A DNA stretch of 64,000 bases from an uncultured Paracoccaceae bacterium (lineage in GTDB: Bacteria > Pseudomonadota > Alphaproteobacteria > Rhodobacterales > Rhodobacteraceae): positions 3,138,032 to 3,202,031 of the forward strand of contig CANMKS010000001.1 of assembly GCA_947498645.1 (NCBI GenBank). The letters are read 5' to 3'. Position 1 is the first letter of the stretch. The number at the start of each line of letters is the position of its first letter. A model generated the notes under the pieces. The model did no database searches. It was not told the origin of the DNA and saw only the letters and a list, made by a program, of their open reading frames with translations. The position numbers and the translations under genes are program-made. Shown piece after piece: positions 35,894 to 46,400 of this stretch.

Positions 35894-36811
35894 TCAGGCA
35901 ACCGCGTCCAGATCGGCCATGCTGATCCCCACGCCGGGCAAGCGGGCGGCGATTTTTGCGTCACAATTTACCCAGCGCCAAGCGTCTGGACGGTCAAAAA
36001 GCGCGCGCAGCAGCTTGTTCGTCAACGCATGACCGGCACGTGTCCCGGTGTAGCGGCCAAGGATCGGCGCGCCGGCGGTGTACAAATCACCCAAAGCATC
36101 CAGCATCTTGTGGCGCACAGCCTCATCCGCGTGCCGCAGCCCGCCCGGTGTCAGGACCTCTGCACCATCGACAACAACCGCATTGTTGATCGTCCCGCCC
36201 AAGGCCAAACCATTTGCACGCATCGCATCCACATCTGCCGAACGGCAGAAGGTGCGGCTGTCGCATAGCTCGCGGACAAAAGCGCCGTTCGCCATGTTCA
36301 ATGTCTTGTGTTGCTGGCCGATGGCTGCATCTGCAAAATCAATCGCAAAGTCAATTTGCAGCGTCGTTGAAGGGCTCAACTGCGCAAAGGCCGGACCGTC
36401 AGAGACCGAAACATCTTCCAGCACCTCGATTGCGCGCAGCGGCGCAGCCAATGGCCGCAATCCGGTTTCCACGATGCCACGCACAAAAGCAGCCGAACTG
36501 CCGTCAAGGATTGGCACCTCGGGCCCGTCGATATCGATCAGCGCATTATGCACGCCACAGCCTGCAAGGGCGGCCATCAGATGTTCGATGGTTGAAACGG
36601 TCACGCCGTCTGCGTTCGTCAGGCGGGTGTTCAACGGCGATACAATCACATCATGCCACAAGGCCGCCAACGCAGGGCGTCCGGTCAAATCTGTCCGCCG
36701 AAACACGATGCCTGCATTGGCAGCCGCAGGATGCACGACCACGCGCACAGGCGACCCGGTATGCAGACCGGTTCCTTCAAAGACGACATCAGATTTCAGC
36801 GTTGTTTGCAC
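35894..36811 (-). CDS. lpxC: UDP-3-O-acyl-N-acetylglucosamine deacetylase
   Basis: 305 aa, full length. Zinc deacetylase for the committed step of lipid A synthesis. Seen: FEGTGLHTG near 13, the zinc His in TIEHLMAAL near 75, GPEVPILDGSSAAFV near 94, and the second zinc site in HKMLDALGDLY (His and Asp) near 233. It lies between the ftsZ terminator and bamD; the gap of 224 bases to ftsZ must hold its own promoter. Confidence 0.97.
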   Translation of the reverse strand: MQTTLKSDVVFEGTGLHTGSPVRVVVHPAAANAGIVFRRTDLTGRPALAALWHDVIVSPLNTRLTNADGVTVSTIEHLMAALAGCGVHNALIDIDGPEVPILDGSSAAFVRGIVETGLRPLAAPLRAIEVLEDVSVSDGPAFAQLSPSTTLQIDFAIDFADAAIGQQHKTLNMANGAFVRELCDSRTFCRSADVDAMRANGLALGGTINNAVVVDGAEVLTPGGLRHADEAVRHKMLDALGDLYTAGAPILGRYTGTRAGHALTNKLLRALFDRPDAWRWVNCDAKIAARLPGVGISMADLDAVA

Positions 36812-36960
36812 GCGGGGCTTTCCGTGGTGTGACGTTGTGTGAGTGTCTCATTCAACTAGGACGTCACTGTCTTGGGCTCAACTCACTCTTTGCAACCGTC
36901 TGAAACATGACATGGCAAGATTGAGGCAGGTATTTCGCAGGCGCAGCAAGCCTTTATGCT

Positions 36961-36993
36961 AAAAGCAAAAAAGGCCGCATCACTGCGGCCTTT
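36961..36993 (-). terminator. intrinsic terminator after ftsZ
   Basis: On the minus strand, AAAGGCCGCA pairs with TGCGGCCTTT around GTGA and is followed by T-rich sequence (TTTTTTGCTTTT). It lies about 40 bases past the ftsZ stop and ends the main dcw transcript. Confidence 0.85.
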
Positions 36994-37035
36994 CGATGTG
37001 ATCTGACGTTGCGTCGCGATCCTGATTGTTTCAGA

Positions 37036-38625
37036 TCAATTCGCTTGCCGGCGCAGAAATGCCGGGATTTCGATCTTTTCCTGGTCTTCGTTCTGCTCTG
37101 GCTCCTGATGCAGCGCTGTCACTTGCGGCTGTGTGCGGGCCGGTTGCTGGGGTGCCCCATCAGCCTGCGCACCGGTCATCCGGTTGATCAAAGAGTTGAT
37201 CCCAAAGCGTGGCTTTTCCGCCTCGACAGGTGCCACTGGCGCTGCCGCCTGTGGTTGCTGTTGGGGTGCCTGATCGCCCCGTGGAACCCGGTTCACAGCA
37301 GCTTGCAGCCGTGCCATCGCCTCGGGCGAAGGTGTACCCGGCGCAGATGCGGCGCGCGGTGCCACAAAGTTGTCTGCTTGTGTCAGATCAGGCTCTGGGC
37401 GTGGCGTATAGGCGGGCGGCGGAAGATCATCCGCCGCGGCTTGTGGTGCGGGCGCTGGTTGCTGATAGGCCGCAACAGCCGGTTGCGCAGGCGTCTCCAT
37501 CTCTTCAAAGAGGGTGGGTTCTTGTGCAACCGGTGCAGGCGCTTCGGTCTGAGCTGCAAAAGCAGGTGCTTCGACTTCGACTTCTTCCGCAACTTCGGCC
37601 ACAGGTGCCAATGGTGCCGCCATAGAGCGGCGTGGTACCGGCGCTTCCATCTCGCGGGTCACGGCATCAATGCCGGTTGCCACGACGGACACGCGCATCT
37701 TGCCGTCCATCGCTGTATCGAGTGTCGAGCCCACGATAATATTCGCGTCGCCATCAACCTTTTCACGGATTTTGTTGGCGGCTTCATCAAGTTCGAACAG
37801 GGTCAGGTCATACCCACCGGTGATGTTGATCAGCACACCCTTGGCACCTTCCAGCGAAATCTCATCCAGGAGCGGGTTGGCAATCGCCTTTTCGGCGGCC
37901 TGAATGGCGCGGTTTTCACCTTCTGCCTCGCCCGTACCCATCATCGCCTTGCCCATCTCGTCCATCACGGCGCGAACGTCGGCAAAGTCGAGGTTAATCA
38001 GGCCAGGACGGACCATCAGGTCAGTTACGCCTTTAACGCCTTGATAAAGAACGTCATCGGCCAATGCGAAGGCTTCGGTAAAAGTTGTGTTTTCATTGGC
38101 CAGACGGAAGAGGTTCTGGTTTGGAATGATGATCAGCGTGTCGACAACTTTCTGAAGCGCTTCAACACCATCCTCGGCTTGCTTCATGCGTTTGGCGCCT
38201 TCGAACTGGAAGGGCTTTGTCACAACGCCGACGGTCAGAACACCCAATTCGCGGGCGGCCTGCGCAATGATCGGCGCGGCCCCTGTCCCGGTGCCACCGC
38301 CCATACCGGCGGTAATAAAACACATGTGCGCGCCAGCAAGGTGGTCTACGATCTGTTCAATGCTCTCTTCTGCGGCGGCAGCACCAACCGTGGCCCGTGC
38401 GCCAGCGCCCAGACCTTCGGTGACTTTCAATCCCATCTGGATTTTGGCACCAGCGCGCGACTGTTGCAGCGCCTGCGCGTCTGTGTTGGCGACCACAAAT
38501 TCGGTGCCGTCAAGCTCTTGCTCGATCATGTTGTTGACAGCGTTGCCGCCTGCGCCACCAACACCAAACACCGTAATACGTGGTTTCAGCTCTTCATGCC
38601 CCGGAAGGGAGAGATTCAAAGTCAT
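37036..38625 (-). CDS. ftsZ: cell division protein FtsZ
   Basis: 529 aa. Tubulin-like GTPase that forms the division ring. The GTPase core is in about residues 14-320: signature [12 protein letters not shown] near 107 and NTDAQALQ near 47. A long linker of about 190 residues, rich in Ala, Pro and Gln, follows; alphaproteobacterial FtsZ often has such extended linkers. The C-terminal peptide [10 protein letters not shown] is the docking site for FtsA and other partners. Preceded by a 178-base gap after ftsA, which may hold a separate ftsZ promoter. Confidence 0.98.
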   Translation of the reverse strand: MTLNLSLPGHEELKPRITVFGVGGAGGNAVNNMIEQELDGTEFVVANTDAQALQQSRAGAKIQMGLKVTEGLGAGARATVGAAAAEESIEQIVDHLAGAHMCFITAGMGGGTGTGAAPIIAQAARELGVLTVGVVTKPFQFEGAKRMKQAEDGVEALQKVVDTLIIIPNQNLFRLANENTTFTEAFALADDVLYQGVKGVTDLMVRPGLINLDFADVRAVMDEMGKAMMGTGEAEGENRAIQAAEKAIANPLLDEISLEGAKGVLINITGGYDLTLFELDEAANKIREKVDGDANIIVGSTLDTAMDGKMRVSVVATGIDAVTREMEAPVPRRSMAAPLAPVAEVAEEVEVEAPAFAAQTEAPAPVAQEPTLFEEMETPAQPAVAAYQQPAPAPQAAADDLPPPAYTPRPEPDLTQADNFVAPRAASAPGTPSPEAMARLQAAVNRVPRGDQAPQQQPQAAAPVAPVEAEKPRFGINSLINRMTGAQADGAPQQPARTQPQVTALHQEPEQNEDQEKIEIPAFLRRQAN

Positions 38626-38803
38626 AACTCGATCCGCCTGTTTTTTGAATTGGCCCGTGCCCCCGGGCGTTTACTGCTTATTAGTCAGCACAATAACCAA
38701 GTGATGCCGAAAGGTCACGACAAAAACACAAAATATCTACCAAATCTGGACAAAATCTGTGCGCTTCCCGCCGGATTTCGGCCAGTAGGCAAGATATTGC
38801 GCA

Positions 38804-40138
38804 TTACCAGTTGTCTTTAAACCATTTTACGGCCCGCTTTAGCGATCTGGCGGGGTAACGGTCGGCAGGAATCTCAAAATCCCACCACTCATCCTGCGGG
38901 TTTGCCGCGAAAAGTGTCAGCCCAACAGCGCTGGAAAATGCCGGGCCAATTGCCGCCTGTGGCAGGCCCTGAACGCGCAACGGCCGGCCCAAACGAACCT
39001 GTTGGCCGAGAATCTTGCTCGCCAACCCGTCCAGGCCAGGGATCTGGCTGCCTCCACCCGTCAGGACGATCTGTTGACTGGGCAGATGTTCAAAGCCCGC
39101 AGCATCCAGACGCGCGCGCACTTCTTCGAGAATTTCTTCCACGCGGGGGCGCATGATGCCGATCAACTCTGCCCGGCTGACGGTGCGCCGGTCATGTTCC
39201 CAATCGCCGGTATCACCACCGATTTCGATCATCTCGCGATCGTCCATGCCTGTGGCCATGACGCCGCCGTAAAATGTCTTGATTCGCTCCGCCGTCGCGG
39301 CAGGGATCTGCAAACCCATCGAGATATCCGAGGTGACATGCTCGCCGCCCATGCGCACCGAATCCGCGTAGATCATGTGCTTTTTCATAAAGACGGACAG
39401 CCCGGTCGAGCCGCCCCCCAGATCAATACAGGCCGCGCCCAACTCCTGCTCGTCCTCGACGAGCGTGGACATGCCGGACACATAGGCCGAGGACGCAATC
39501 CCGGCGAGTTCCAGATCGCAGCGCTTGATGCAGTAAAAGATGTTCTGCACCGCCGTCGCATCGACGGTCAGCATATGCATATCGGTGGTCAGCGTATTGC
39601 CGATCTGCCCGCGCGGATCAGCAAGGCCAGAGCGATGATCGAGCGCGAAATTCACCGGCTGTGCGTGCAACACTTCACGATCCATGCCGTAATCAGGCAC
39701 ATCGCAGGATGCCATCACCTGACTGATATCCTGCTCGGACACCAAACCACCGCTGACGTCCAGTGATCCATCCAGCCCATATGACCGGGGCCGTGCGCCT
39801 GACAGGCAGGCAATGACGTGATCAACACGCACATTGGCCATTTTCTGTGCGGCCTGAACGGCGGTCCGAATGGCCCGCTCTGTTTCCTGCATCGCGTCGA
39901 CCTCGCCAAAGCGCACGCCACGCGACCGGGTTGTGGCCGCGCCAATCACGCGGAACTGCGACTGCCCCGCCATAGAGCCGACACCATCGGTGCTGCGGAA
40001 CTGCTCGGGGCCATCAAAACGCAGGATGAGGCAGGCAATCTTGGATGTGCCCACGTCCAGAATAGCGACAACACCCCGCTGCATCGCGGCCTTGCGCATT
40101 TGCCGCATCGTTCTTTGGCTGTCGTATACGTCGCCCAT
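38804..40138 (-). CDS. ftsA: cell division protein FtsA
   Basis: 444 aa, actin-fold ATPase that tethers FtsZ to the membrane. Phosphate-loop motifs: AILDVGTSKIA near 25, the family's SHS2 insert, CIDLGGGSTGLSVF near 235 and VLTGGGSQIPGLD near 355. The C-terminus ends in an amphipathic helix (SLKRAVKWFKDNW), the membrane-targeting sequence. Its ATG shares one base with the ftsQ stop (TGATG). Confidence 0.97.
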   Translation of the reverse strand: MGDVYDSQRTMRQMRKAAMQRGVVAILDVGTSKIACLILRFDGPEQFRSTDGVGSMAGQSQFRVIGAATTRSRGVRFGEVDAMQETERAIRTAVQAAQKMANVRVDHVIACLSGARPRSYGLDGSLDVSGGLVSEQDISQVMASCDVPDYGMDREVLHAQPVNFALDHRSGLADPRGQIGNTLTTDMHMLTVDATAVQNIFYCIKRCDLELAGIASSAYVSGMSTLVEDEQELGAACIDLGGGSTGLSVFMKKHMIYADSVRMGGEHVTSDISMGLQIPAATAERIKTFYGGVMATGMDDREMIEIGGDTGDWEHDRRTVSRAELIGIMRPRVEEILEEVRARLDAAGFEHLPSQQIVLTGGGSQIPGLDGLASKILGQQVRLGRPLRVQGLPQAAIGPAFSSAVGLTLFAANPQDEWWDFEIPADRYPARSLKRAVKWFKDNW

Positions 40139-41043
40139 CAGTTTCTTGCCCCATCATCATTATCAATTTGAACATTCACACGGCGCAGCGCCGCTGCGGC
40201 CTCTTCATTCATGCGTAAAGTCGGGCGGCCCACGTTGCGCATATCCACAACAGCCACGTCCCGGTTCAGCATGTCCTGCGCATCATTCAGCGCGATCACC
40301 CGGTCCAATGCGGCCACCGCTGCATCTGAAGGCAGCAGGATGCGCTGATCGCGGTCCAACACCATATCCCAACGCCGCTCGCCCATGCGAACCAGCCCGC
40401 GCACCCGGTCCAGCAACGGCCCCGCCGCGGCAAAAAGTGCCAGTGCCTCGTCAATATGTTCTTCTGCGCCATCACCGGCGATCAGCGGCAGATCCAGCCG
40501 ATCCGCGCGGAACCCGACAACACCCGACTGTACGCCATCCGGATCAATCAGGCGCAAGACAGCATCATCACGCCAGAGCGCCACCGGCACGCGCGGCGTC
40601 AGCGCAACATCAAGTGCCCCCGCCTGCCCTACCCGGACGCTGGCCGACTGGATCGGATCAAGTGCTTCAATCTGCGCACGGATCGCTTCAAGGTCGAGAT
40701 CGAATGAGGACACTGGAAACTCTGACGGCAACAATGGCGCAACCTGTGCGACAATGGCGTAATCCGCCCCTGAAATATTCATCGTCTGCACCATGAATTG
40801 CGGGCGCTGCTGAAAGCTTTGCTTGGTCTCTTCGATGGTCATGGCAAGCTGTGCCCGATTTGCGGGTTTAGAGTACCAAGACCCGGCAATCGTCAGGATC
40901 AGGATGATCGGGACGCCAATCCGCACACTGGCGCGAAAACCGGGCGTCAGCATCAGCCGCTGATAGCGATAACCCAGCCGCGACGGCGCCGGATCACGTG
41001 GTGCGTTGTCTGTCTTGGGGCGGCGGCGGATCAGCGATCGCAT
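40138..41043 (-). CDS. ftsQ: cell division protein FtsQ
   Basis: 301 aa from ATG 41043 (MRSLIRRRPKTD), picked for GGAGGA six bases upstream; this overlaps the ddl end by 13 bases. Bitopic protein of the FtsQLB complex: a basic cytoplasmic tail, one membrane segment (about 38-58, SVRIGVPIILILTIAG), then the periplasmic POTRA domain (about 75-145, MNISGADYAIVAQVAP) and the FtsQ beta domain. Confidence 0.95.
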   Translation of the reverse strand: MRSLIRRRPKTDNAPRDPAPSRLGYRYQRLMLTPGFRASVRIGVPIILILTIAGSWYSKPANRAQLAMTIEETKQSFQQRPQFMVQTMNISGADYAIVAQVAPLLPSEFPVSSFDLDLEAIRAQIEALDPIQSASVRVGQAGALDVALTPRVPVALWRDDAVLRLIDPDGVQSGVVGFRADRLDLPLIAGDGAEEHIDEALALFAAAGPLLDRVRGLVRMGERRWDMVLDRDQRILLPSDAAVAALDRVIALNDAQDMLNRDVAVVDMRNVGRPTLRMNEEAAAALRRVNVQIDNDDGARN

Positions 41044-41945
41044 GATGCGTCCTCCACCATCCAGCGACACAGTTCAGGGAATGTGACGCCCACATGCGCT
41101 GCCTGTTCAGGGGTCAACGACGTGGGCGTCATACCGGGCTGGGTATTGGTTTCAAGCAGGATCAAGCCATCAAGGCCGCGTGTTTCATCCCAGCGGAAGT
41201 CCGTGCGCGACACGCCGCGACACCCCAGGGCCTGATGCGCACGCAAGGCGTATTCCATACAGGCGTCAAAAATCTCTTGCGGCACGTCGGCAGGCAGTTC
41301 GTGGCGAGAGCCACCCGGCGCATATTTTGCGTGATAATCGTACCAGCCAGCGGTGATGATATCGGTCACAGTCAGGGCGCGGTCACCCATCACCGTGGTG
41401 GTCAATTCGCGCCCAGGCGCGAAAGTTTCGACCATCACCTGTTCCGGCATATCATCGGCCAGCTGCGGCGGGCCGTTTGCATCTTCGTTGACGATGTAGA
41501 TCCCGACGCTGGATCCTTCGTTATAGGGTTTCACCACATAGGGCGGCGGCATCACATGTGCTGCACGCACTGCATCGGCAGAGGCCAGGATGCTTTCCAC
41601 AACAGGCAGACCAACTTTGCGATAAACGTCTTTGGTGCGCTGTTTGTCGAGGGTCAGGGCAGAGGCAAGAATGCCAGAGTGCGTGTAAGGGATCCGAAGC
41701 CATTCGAGCAGGCCCTGAATGGCCCCATCCTCGCCCCAGCGCCCGTGCAGCGCGTTGAAGACAACGTCAGGTGCAATCTCTTGCAGACGCGCAGCAACAT
41801 CGGGGCCTGCATCGACCTCGATCACATCACATGCTGCGTCCCGCAAAGCCGCCGCACATTCGCGGCCCGAGCTGAGCGAGACTTCGCGTTCAGCCGATGG
41901 GCCGCCCATGAGGACAACAACTTTCGGGTTTGTCCTGCTCGACAT
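41031..41945 (-). CDS. ddl: D-alanine--D-alanine ligase
   Basis: 304 aa, ATP-grasp enzyme joining two D-Ala for the pentapeptide stem. Seen: VVVLMGGPSAEREVSLSSG near 10, NALHGRWGEDGAIQGLLE near 63, PYVVKPYNEGSSVGI near 140 and the metal-binding ILLETNTQPGMT near 265. Sits between murB and ftsQ, overlapping ftsQ by 13 bases. Confidence 0.97.
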   Translation of the reverse strand: MSSRTNPKVVVLMGGPSAEREVSLSSGRECAAALRDAACDVIEVDAGPDVAARLQEIAPDVVFNALHGRWGEDGAIQGLLEWLRIPYTHSGILASALTLDKQRTKDVYRKVGLPVVESILASADAVRAAHVMPPPYVVKPYNEGSSVGIYIVNEDANGPPQLADDMPEQVMVETFAPGRELTTTVMGDRALTVTDIITAGWYDYHAKYAPGGSRHELPADVPQEIFDACMEYALRAHQALGCRGVSRTDFRWDETRGLDGLILLETNTQPGMTPTSLTPEQAAHVGVTFPELCRWMVEDASCDR

Positions 41946-42025
41946 ACCCTACCGCCTTATTCGCGGGCCTTTTGCGACCCGTCATTCGTTTTGATCCTTG
42001 CCTTGGATCGTGGCCTTTTGGCCCT

Positions 42026-42976
42026 TTATTCTGCGGTATCTTCGTCCTTTCGGACACCAACCCGCATGATTTCCCATTGTAGCTCAATCCCTTGGGAATC
42101 GTAAACCTTTTTCCGCACCTCTTCGCCCAAATCCTCAAGGTCGGCGGCGGTTGCGCCACCTGCATTCGTCAGGAAGTTCGAATGCATGGTATTCATCACC
42201 GCTCCGCCCTTGGTCGCACCACGCATCCCTGCGTTGTCGATTACCTTCCAGGCTTTGAGGTCATGCACATCATCCGCCCGCCCTGTCGAGGAAAAACCAG
42301 CCGGATTGCGGAACGTCGATCCAGCGGTGCGGTCCTTGGTGGGTTGGGTTTCATCACGTTTGCGCAACTGGTCGTCCATGCGCGCCTTCAGGGTCTCTGG
42401 GTCCGCTTTGGGTGCAACAAATCGCGCCGCGACGATCACCGCCCCTTCGGGCAACTGACTGCTGCGATAGGCTAAATTGAGGTTATCGCGCTCCAGTTCC
42501 GCCACTGTACCATCGCGCAGAACAACCGTTACCGATTGCAGGACGTCGGCAATATAGGTGCCGTAACAGCCCGCGTTCATGCACACCGCCCCCCCGATTG
42601 TGCCGGGGATCGTGCGCAGGAATGTCAGATCAAAACCCGCATCCGCTGCTTTGCGCGCCACATGCGCATCAAGGGCTGCGGCACCAGCGACGACGCCGCC
42701 CTCTTCGACGGAAATCGTATTAAAGCCACGCCCCAGACGGATCACAACGCCGGGAATGCCGCCGTCACGGACAATCAGGTTGCTGCCGACGCCCATGGGA
42801 AACACCGGAACCGCCGGATCAAGTGCTGCCAGAAATGCAGCAAGGTCATCCACATCAGCCGGTTGAAACAGGACTTCAGCCGGGCCACCAACCCGCAGCC
42901 ATGTCAGATCAGCCAGTGCGCGATGCGCGGTCAGTGTGCCGCGCACGGCTGGAAGTTCAGGTAAGTTTTGGTTCAT
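42026..42976 (-). CDS. murB: UDP-N-acetylenolpyruvoylglucosamine reductase
   Basis: 316 aa, FAD enzyme making UDP-MurNAc. FAD-binding motifs: [15 protein letters not shown] near 24, [14 protein letters not shown] near 58, and [17 protein letters not shown] near 121. The proton-donor Ser lies in [11 protein letters not shown] near 223 and a C-terminal [13 protein letters not shown] near 265 carries family residues; this is the type I/II-like short form. Start overlaps the preceding small membrane gene by 20 bases, so the two are expressed together from the operator-covered promoter upstream. Confidence 0.96.
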   Translation of the reverse strand: MNQNLPELPAVRGTLTAHRALADLTWLRVGGPAEVLFQPADVDDLAAFLAALDPAVPVFPMGVGSNLIVRDGGIPGVVIRLGRGFNTISVEEGGVVAGAAALDAHVARKAADAGFDLTFLRTIPGTIGGAVCMNAGCYGTYIADVLQSVTVVLRDGTVAELERDNLNLAYRSSQLPEGAVIVAARFVAPKADPETLKARMDDQLRKRDETQPTKDRTAGSTFRNPAGFSSTGRADDVHDLKAWKVIDNAGMRGATKGGAVMNTMHSNFLTNAGGATAADLEDLGEEVRKKVYDSQGIELQWEIMRVGVRKDEDTAE

Positions 42977-43244
42977 CCCGCTTTGTCCATCCTACGATGC
43001 TGCCAATAAGGCCACCCGCAGCGACAGGGGCGCTGATGCCTATTAGCGCCAGCACATACCCCAAGCCGTCCCACCCGGTCGAGGCCTCAATGCCAAAAAA
43101 CATCCCCCCAGTGAAGACAACCCAGATACCAGCCAACCAGCCAAAGCCTTGGCGGTTTCCTGACTTGCCAAACTTGAAACATGTGAACGCCGCGGCCAAG
43201 AAAACAACCGCAGGCACACCGTAGATCAAAAGATACTCTTCCAT
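42957..43244 (-). CDS. small three-helix membrane protein upstream of murB
   Basis: 95 aa with three hydrophobic helices (about 4-22, 37-54, 61-84). The C-terminus is charged (TKRDEPKLT). I do not recognise the family. Its stop overlaps murB by 20 bases. Directly in front is a strong sigma70-like promoter covered by two palindromes; GGAGAG lies eight bases before the ATG. It is therefore the first gene of a controlled unit murB-ddl-ftsQ. Confidence 0.75.
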   Translation of the reverse strand: MEEYLLIYGVPAVVFLAAAFTCFKFGKSGNRQGFGWLAGIWVVFTGGMFFGIEASTGWDGLGYVLALIGISAPVAAGGLIGSIVGWTKRDEPKLT

Positions 43245-43260
43245 TGTGATTCTCTCCGTT

Positions 43261-43306
43261 TATGAACATTGTTCATATCTATATGCAATTTATGAACAAT
43301 GTTCAA
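43261..43306 (-). promoter_or_regulatory. sigma70-like promoter overlaid by two TGAACAnTGTTCA operators
   Basis: On the minus strand TTGAAC (43301-43306) and TATAGA (43278-43283) are 17 bases apart. Palindrome 1, TATGAACA-T-TGTTCATA (43261-43277), covers the start region. Palindrome 2, TGAACA-A-TGTTCA (43293-43305), covers the -35. Their centres are 30 bp apart, three helical turns, as expected for paired binding of a dimeric repressor. Confidence 0.75.
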
Positions 43307-43329
43307 GTACCTTCTCTTTCCTTCCCAAA

Positions 43330-43617
43330 TTAGACCATCCGATCGTCCTGCTTGCGCAGCAGCCACCCCAGAAAGGCACCCGCGGCAGAACCCAGCAATG
43401 CCGGCAGAAAGCCAAGCATCGCCAATGTCATCGCAAAGATGGGATCAATCCCGATAGGCCGCCCGCTGGCAAAGATCAGGATCACCAGGGCGGCACCGAT
43501 GATTGACCCTATTGTCAACGCCAGACCTGACTGCCCTGACCGCACCAACTTGGCGAGCAGCGCAAAGGGCACGCCCGCACAAAGCAGCATCCCCCCGATG
43601 ATGATCGCCTGTTCCAC
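43330..43617 (-). CDS. small membrane protein, unknown function
   Basis: 95 aa, three hydrophobic helices (about 4-24, 32-50, 59-88) with a basic C-terminus (LRKQDDRMV). The Gly-rich third helix resembles small glycine-zipper membrane proteins, but I do not recognise the family. It follows DUF2484 after three bases, and ends just before the operator-covered promoter, so it belongs to the upstream transcript. Confidence 0.7.
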   Translation of the reverse strand: MEQAIIIGGMLLCAGVPFALLAKLVRSGQSGLALTIGSIIGAALVILIFASGRPIGIDPIFAMTLAMLGFLPALLGSAAGAFLGWLLRKQDDRMV

Positions 43618-43620
43618 TGC

Positions 43621-43881
43621 CTACCTCGTGCGTTTTCCCTTGATCCGCTGCCAAAGAAAGTAAACCGGCCAGCGCAAAATCGAAACACCTGCAATCAGGC
43701 CAATAGCGCCGTATGTGAAACCATGTTCCCATGTGATCCAGATCAGCAATGGCAACCCGATCACCATCAGGATGTAGGCGCGCCGCCAATGGTTATCGGT
43801 TGATGGAAACGCGGCAAGCACAAAGGCCAGTAGAACCCAAAGCCCAATCAGGATGGCCGGATCAGACAGAAGCGCCAGCAT
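43621..43881 (-). CDS. DUF2484 family membrane protein
   Basis: 86 aa from ATG 43881 (MLALLSDPAILIG). Two to three hydrophobic segments (about 6-26, 38-55, 58-75) and a basic C-terminus (QRIKGKRTR). Size, sequence style and its place after murC match DUF2484, found between murC and murB in Rhodobacterales. Function unknown; the location suggests a cell envelope role. Six bases separate it from the murC stop. Confidence 0.8.
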   Translation of the reverse strand: MLALLSDPAILIGLWVLLAFVLAAFPSTDNHWRRAYILMVIGLPLLIWITWEHGFTYGAIGLIAGVSILRWPVYFLWQRIKGKRTR

Positions 43882-43887
43882 CACAAG

Positions 43888-45285
43888 TTACTTGGTCAGA
43901 CGTGCGGGCAATGCATTGGCCCAGGCGCTGATTGTACCCGCCCCAAGGCAAACAACCATATCACCCGGTTTGGCCTGTTCGCGCACAAGCCGTTCCAGAT
44001 CATCCTCTGATTCAACGGTCCGCGCATGACGATGCCCGTGCCGGATCAACCCCGAGACAAGATCAATATGGCTGGCACCCGCAATCGGTTCCTCTCCTGC
44101 GGCAAAAACCTGGGCAATGCCGATGACATCCGCATCATTGAAGCAAGCGCAAAACTCATCAAAGTGATGTGACAGGCGGGTGTACCGGTGCGGCTGATGA
44201 ACCGCGATGATCCGCCCGTCGGTTGCTTGCCGTGCTGCCTTGAGGACGGCTGCGATTTCAACCGGGTGGTGGCCATAGTCGTCGATGATGGTCACGCCAT
44301 CCACCTCGCCCACCTTGGTAAAGCGGCGGTTAACGCCTTTGAAACCCTTGAGGGCGGCGCGGATTTCGTCCTTTTTCATCCCCAGATGTCGGGCCACAGC
44401 AACAGCCGACAATGCGTTTGAGACGTTATGGTCCCCCGGCATCGGCAGTTCGCACCCTTCGATCACGGCATCCTCGGCCTGCAAGGCAATATCAAAATGC
44501 GCCACACCTGCCTTGTAGGTCAGGTTGGTCGCGCGAATGTCTGCCTGGGCATTGAAACCATAGGTCGTCACGCGCCGATCCGTGATCTTGCCCACCAGCG
44601 ATTGCACGTCCGGATCATCGGTGCAGCAGACAGCCAGCCCGTAAAACGGGATGTTCGACACGAAATCATAAAATCCCTTGTGCAGCGCCTCTTCGGTGCC
44701 CCAATGCTCCATATGTTCGGGGTCAATATTGGTCACAATGGCAATGGTCGCAGGCAAGCGGTTGAAGGTGCCATCGCTTTCGTCCGCCTCGACCACCATC
44801 CATTCGCCCTGCCCCATGCGCGCGTTAGAGCCATAGGCGTGAATGATCCCGCCATTGATCACGGTCGGATCAATGCCGCCTTCGTCCAGCAATGCGGCAA
44901 CCATTGTTGTTGTGGTTGTTTTGCCGTGTGTACCGGCGACAGCGACATTTGATTTCAGACGCATCAGCTCGGCCAGCATCTCGGCCCGGCGCACGACAGC
45001 CAGACCGCGCGCACGCGCCTGGTCCAGCTCAGGGTTGCCGGGTTTGATCGCCGAAGAGATCACGATGACCTCTGCCCCGTCGAGGTTCTCGGCCCGCTGC
45101 CCCTCAAAGATAATCGCGCCAAGTGATTTCAGGCGGTCCGTGATTTTGGATGCCTTCAGGTCAGAGCCCTGCACCGTATAGCCGTGGTTCAAAAGCACCT
45201 CGGCAATGCCCGACATACCAATGCCGCCAATGCCCACAAAATGGATCGGGCCCACATCAAGGGGCAGTTTTGTTGCTGCATTCAT
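43888..45285 (-). CDS. murC: UDP-N-acetylmuramate--L-alanine ligase
   Basis: 465 aa from ATG 45285 (MNAATKLP), the usual Rhodobacterales start; an ATG at 45306 that overlaps the murG stop by ATGA is an alternative. First amino-acid ligase of the stem peptide. [17 protein letters not shown] near 15, ATP loop [11 protein letters not shown] near 113, ADESDGTFN near 167, and the C-terminal domain with [18 protein letters not shown] near 340. Confidence 0.97.
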   Translation of the reverse strand: MNAATKLPLDVGPIHFVGIGGIGMSGIAEVLLNHGYTVQGSDLKASKITDRLKSLGAIIFEGQRAENLDGAEVIVISSAIKPGNPELDQARARGLAVVRRAEMLAELMRLKSNVAVAGTHGKTTTTTMVAALLDEGGIDPTVINGGIIHAYGSNARMGQGEWMVVEADESDGTFNRLPATIAIVTNIDPEHMEHWGTEEALHKGFYDFVSNIPFYGLAVCCTDDPDVQSLVGKITDRRVTTYGFNAQADIRATNLTYKAGVAHFDIALQAEDAVIEGCELPMPGDHNVSNALSAVAVARHLGMKKDEIRAALKGFKGVNRRFTKVGEVDGVTIIDDYGHHPVEIAAVLKAARQATDGRIIAVHQPHRYTRLSHHFDEFCACFNDADVIGIAQVFAAGEEPIAGASHIDLVSGLIRHGHRHARTVESEDDLERLVREQAKPGDMVVCLGAGTISAWANALPARLTK

Positions 45286-45302
45286 AACCGGGTTCCCATC
45301 CA

Positions 45303-46400
45303 TCATGTCTTGCCTGCCTCTGCCAGATTTTCAACCATCTGCACAAGGCGCGTCGTCGCGTCGGGTACGCCACAGGCCGTTGCGGCAATGGCCATTTGCA
45401 ACATGCCCGCCTCATCCGAAAGCAATGTGGTCAGTTTGACGCGCAATGGCTGCACGTCAAATTCACTCTCCGGCATCAAGACCGCCGCACCCGCCTCGAC
45501 CAGTTGTCGTGCATTCGCTGTCTGCTCATCGCGCACAGCCGCGGCAAAGGGCACCCAGATCGCAGGTCGCCCAATCACACTGACATCGGCCACGGTGGAC
45601 GCACCAGCGCGTGAAATCACAAGCTGCGCATCCGCCATCCGGCGCGGCACATCATCAAAAAATGTCTGCACCTCAGCCTGGATCATCTCGTTTTCGTAAT
45701 ATGCGGTGACCCGCTCCACATCCTCCGGCCGCGCCTGATGGCTCACGCGGATATTGCGGCGAGTGTTTTCGGGTAAGGCTGCAATCGCTGGCGGAACGAC
45801 ATCGGACATGACCCGCGCGCCCTGTGATCCACCCATAACCAGCAACGACATCGGGTAATCACCCGGCGGAATATAGGGGGATCCTGCGTGTTCCAGAATT
45901 GCCGCCCGCACCGGGTTGCCGGTATGCGTGCCCTCCACGCCGCCGGGCAATTCGGTGGGCCACGTACCGCAAGCAATCTGGTCAACACGTTTGGCAAACA
46001 GTTGGTTCACGCGGCCCAGAACGCCGTTTTGTTCATGGATCATGCGCGGCACACGCAGCGCCCAGGCCGCTGTCATCGCCGGGATCGCCGGATAACCGCC
46101 AAATCCCACCACAACTGTTGGACGCTCACGCAGCATCCGCCATTTGGCCGCACCGATGCCACCCAGAATACGAAACGGCACGAGTAGTTTTTGGGCAATC
46201 CCACCGCGGGCAAAGGTGGCGCTTCCGACCACATTCACCTCAACGGCGTCAGGAAAGCCGCCGGTATAGCGTGCGCCACGGGCATCAGTCGACAGACGCA
46301 CGCGCCAGCCCTTTTCCAGCATCGCCTCGGCCAGTGCCTGCGCGGGAAACATATGCCCGCCGGTGCCACCAGCGGCGATGATCAGCAGCGGCGCGCTCAT
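45303..46400 (-). CDS. murG: UDP-N-acetylglucosamine--lipid I N-acetylglucosaminyltransferase
   Basis: 365 aa, GT28 family at the inner leaflet of the cytoplasmic membrane, converting lipid I to lipid II. N-terminal [19 protein letters not shown] near 7, [15 protein letters not shown] near 98, [11 protein letters not shown] near 122, the second Gly-rich loop [13 protein letters not shown] near 190, and [20 protein letters not shown] near 270. Start overlaps the ftsW stop by four bases (ATGA). Confidence 0.97.
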   Translation of the reverse strand: MSAPLLIIAAGGTGGHMFPAQALAEAMLEKGWRVRLSTDARGARYTGGFPDAVEVNVVGSATFARGGIAQKLLVPFRILGGIGAAKWRMLRERPTVVVGFGGYPAIPAMTAAWALRVPRMIHEQNGVLGRVNQLFAKRVDQIACGTWPTELPGGVEGTHTGNPVRAAILEHAGSPYIPPGDYPMSLLVMGGSQGARVMSDVVPPAIAALPENTRRNIRVSHQARPEDVERVTAYYENEMIQAEVQTFFDDVPRRMADAQLVISRAGASTVADVSVIGRPAIWVPFAAAVRDEQTANARQLVEAGAAVLMPESEFDVQPLRVKLTTLLSDEAGMLQMAIAATACGVPDATTRLVQMVENLAEAGKT

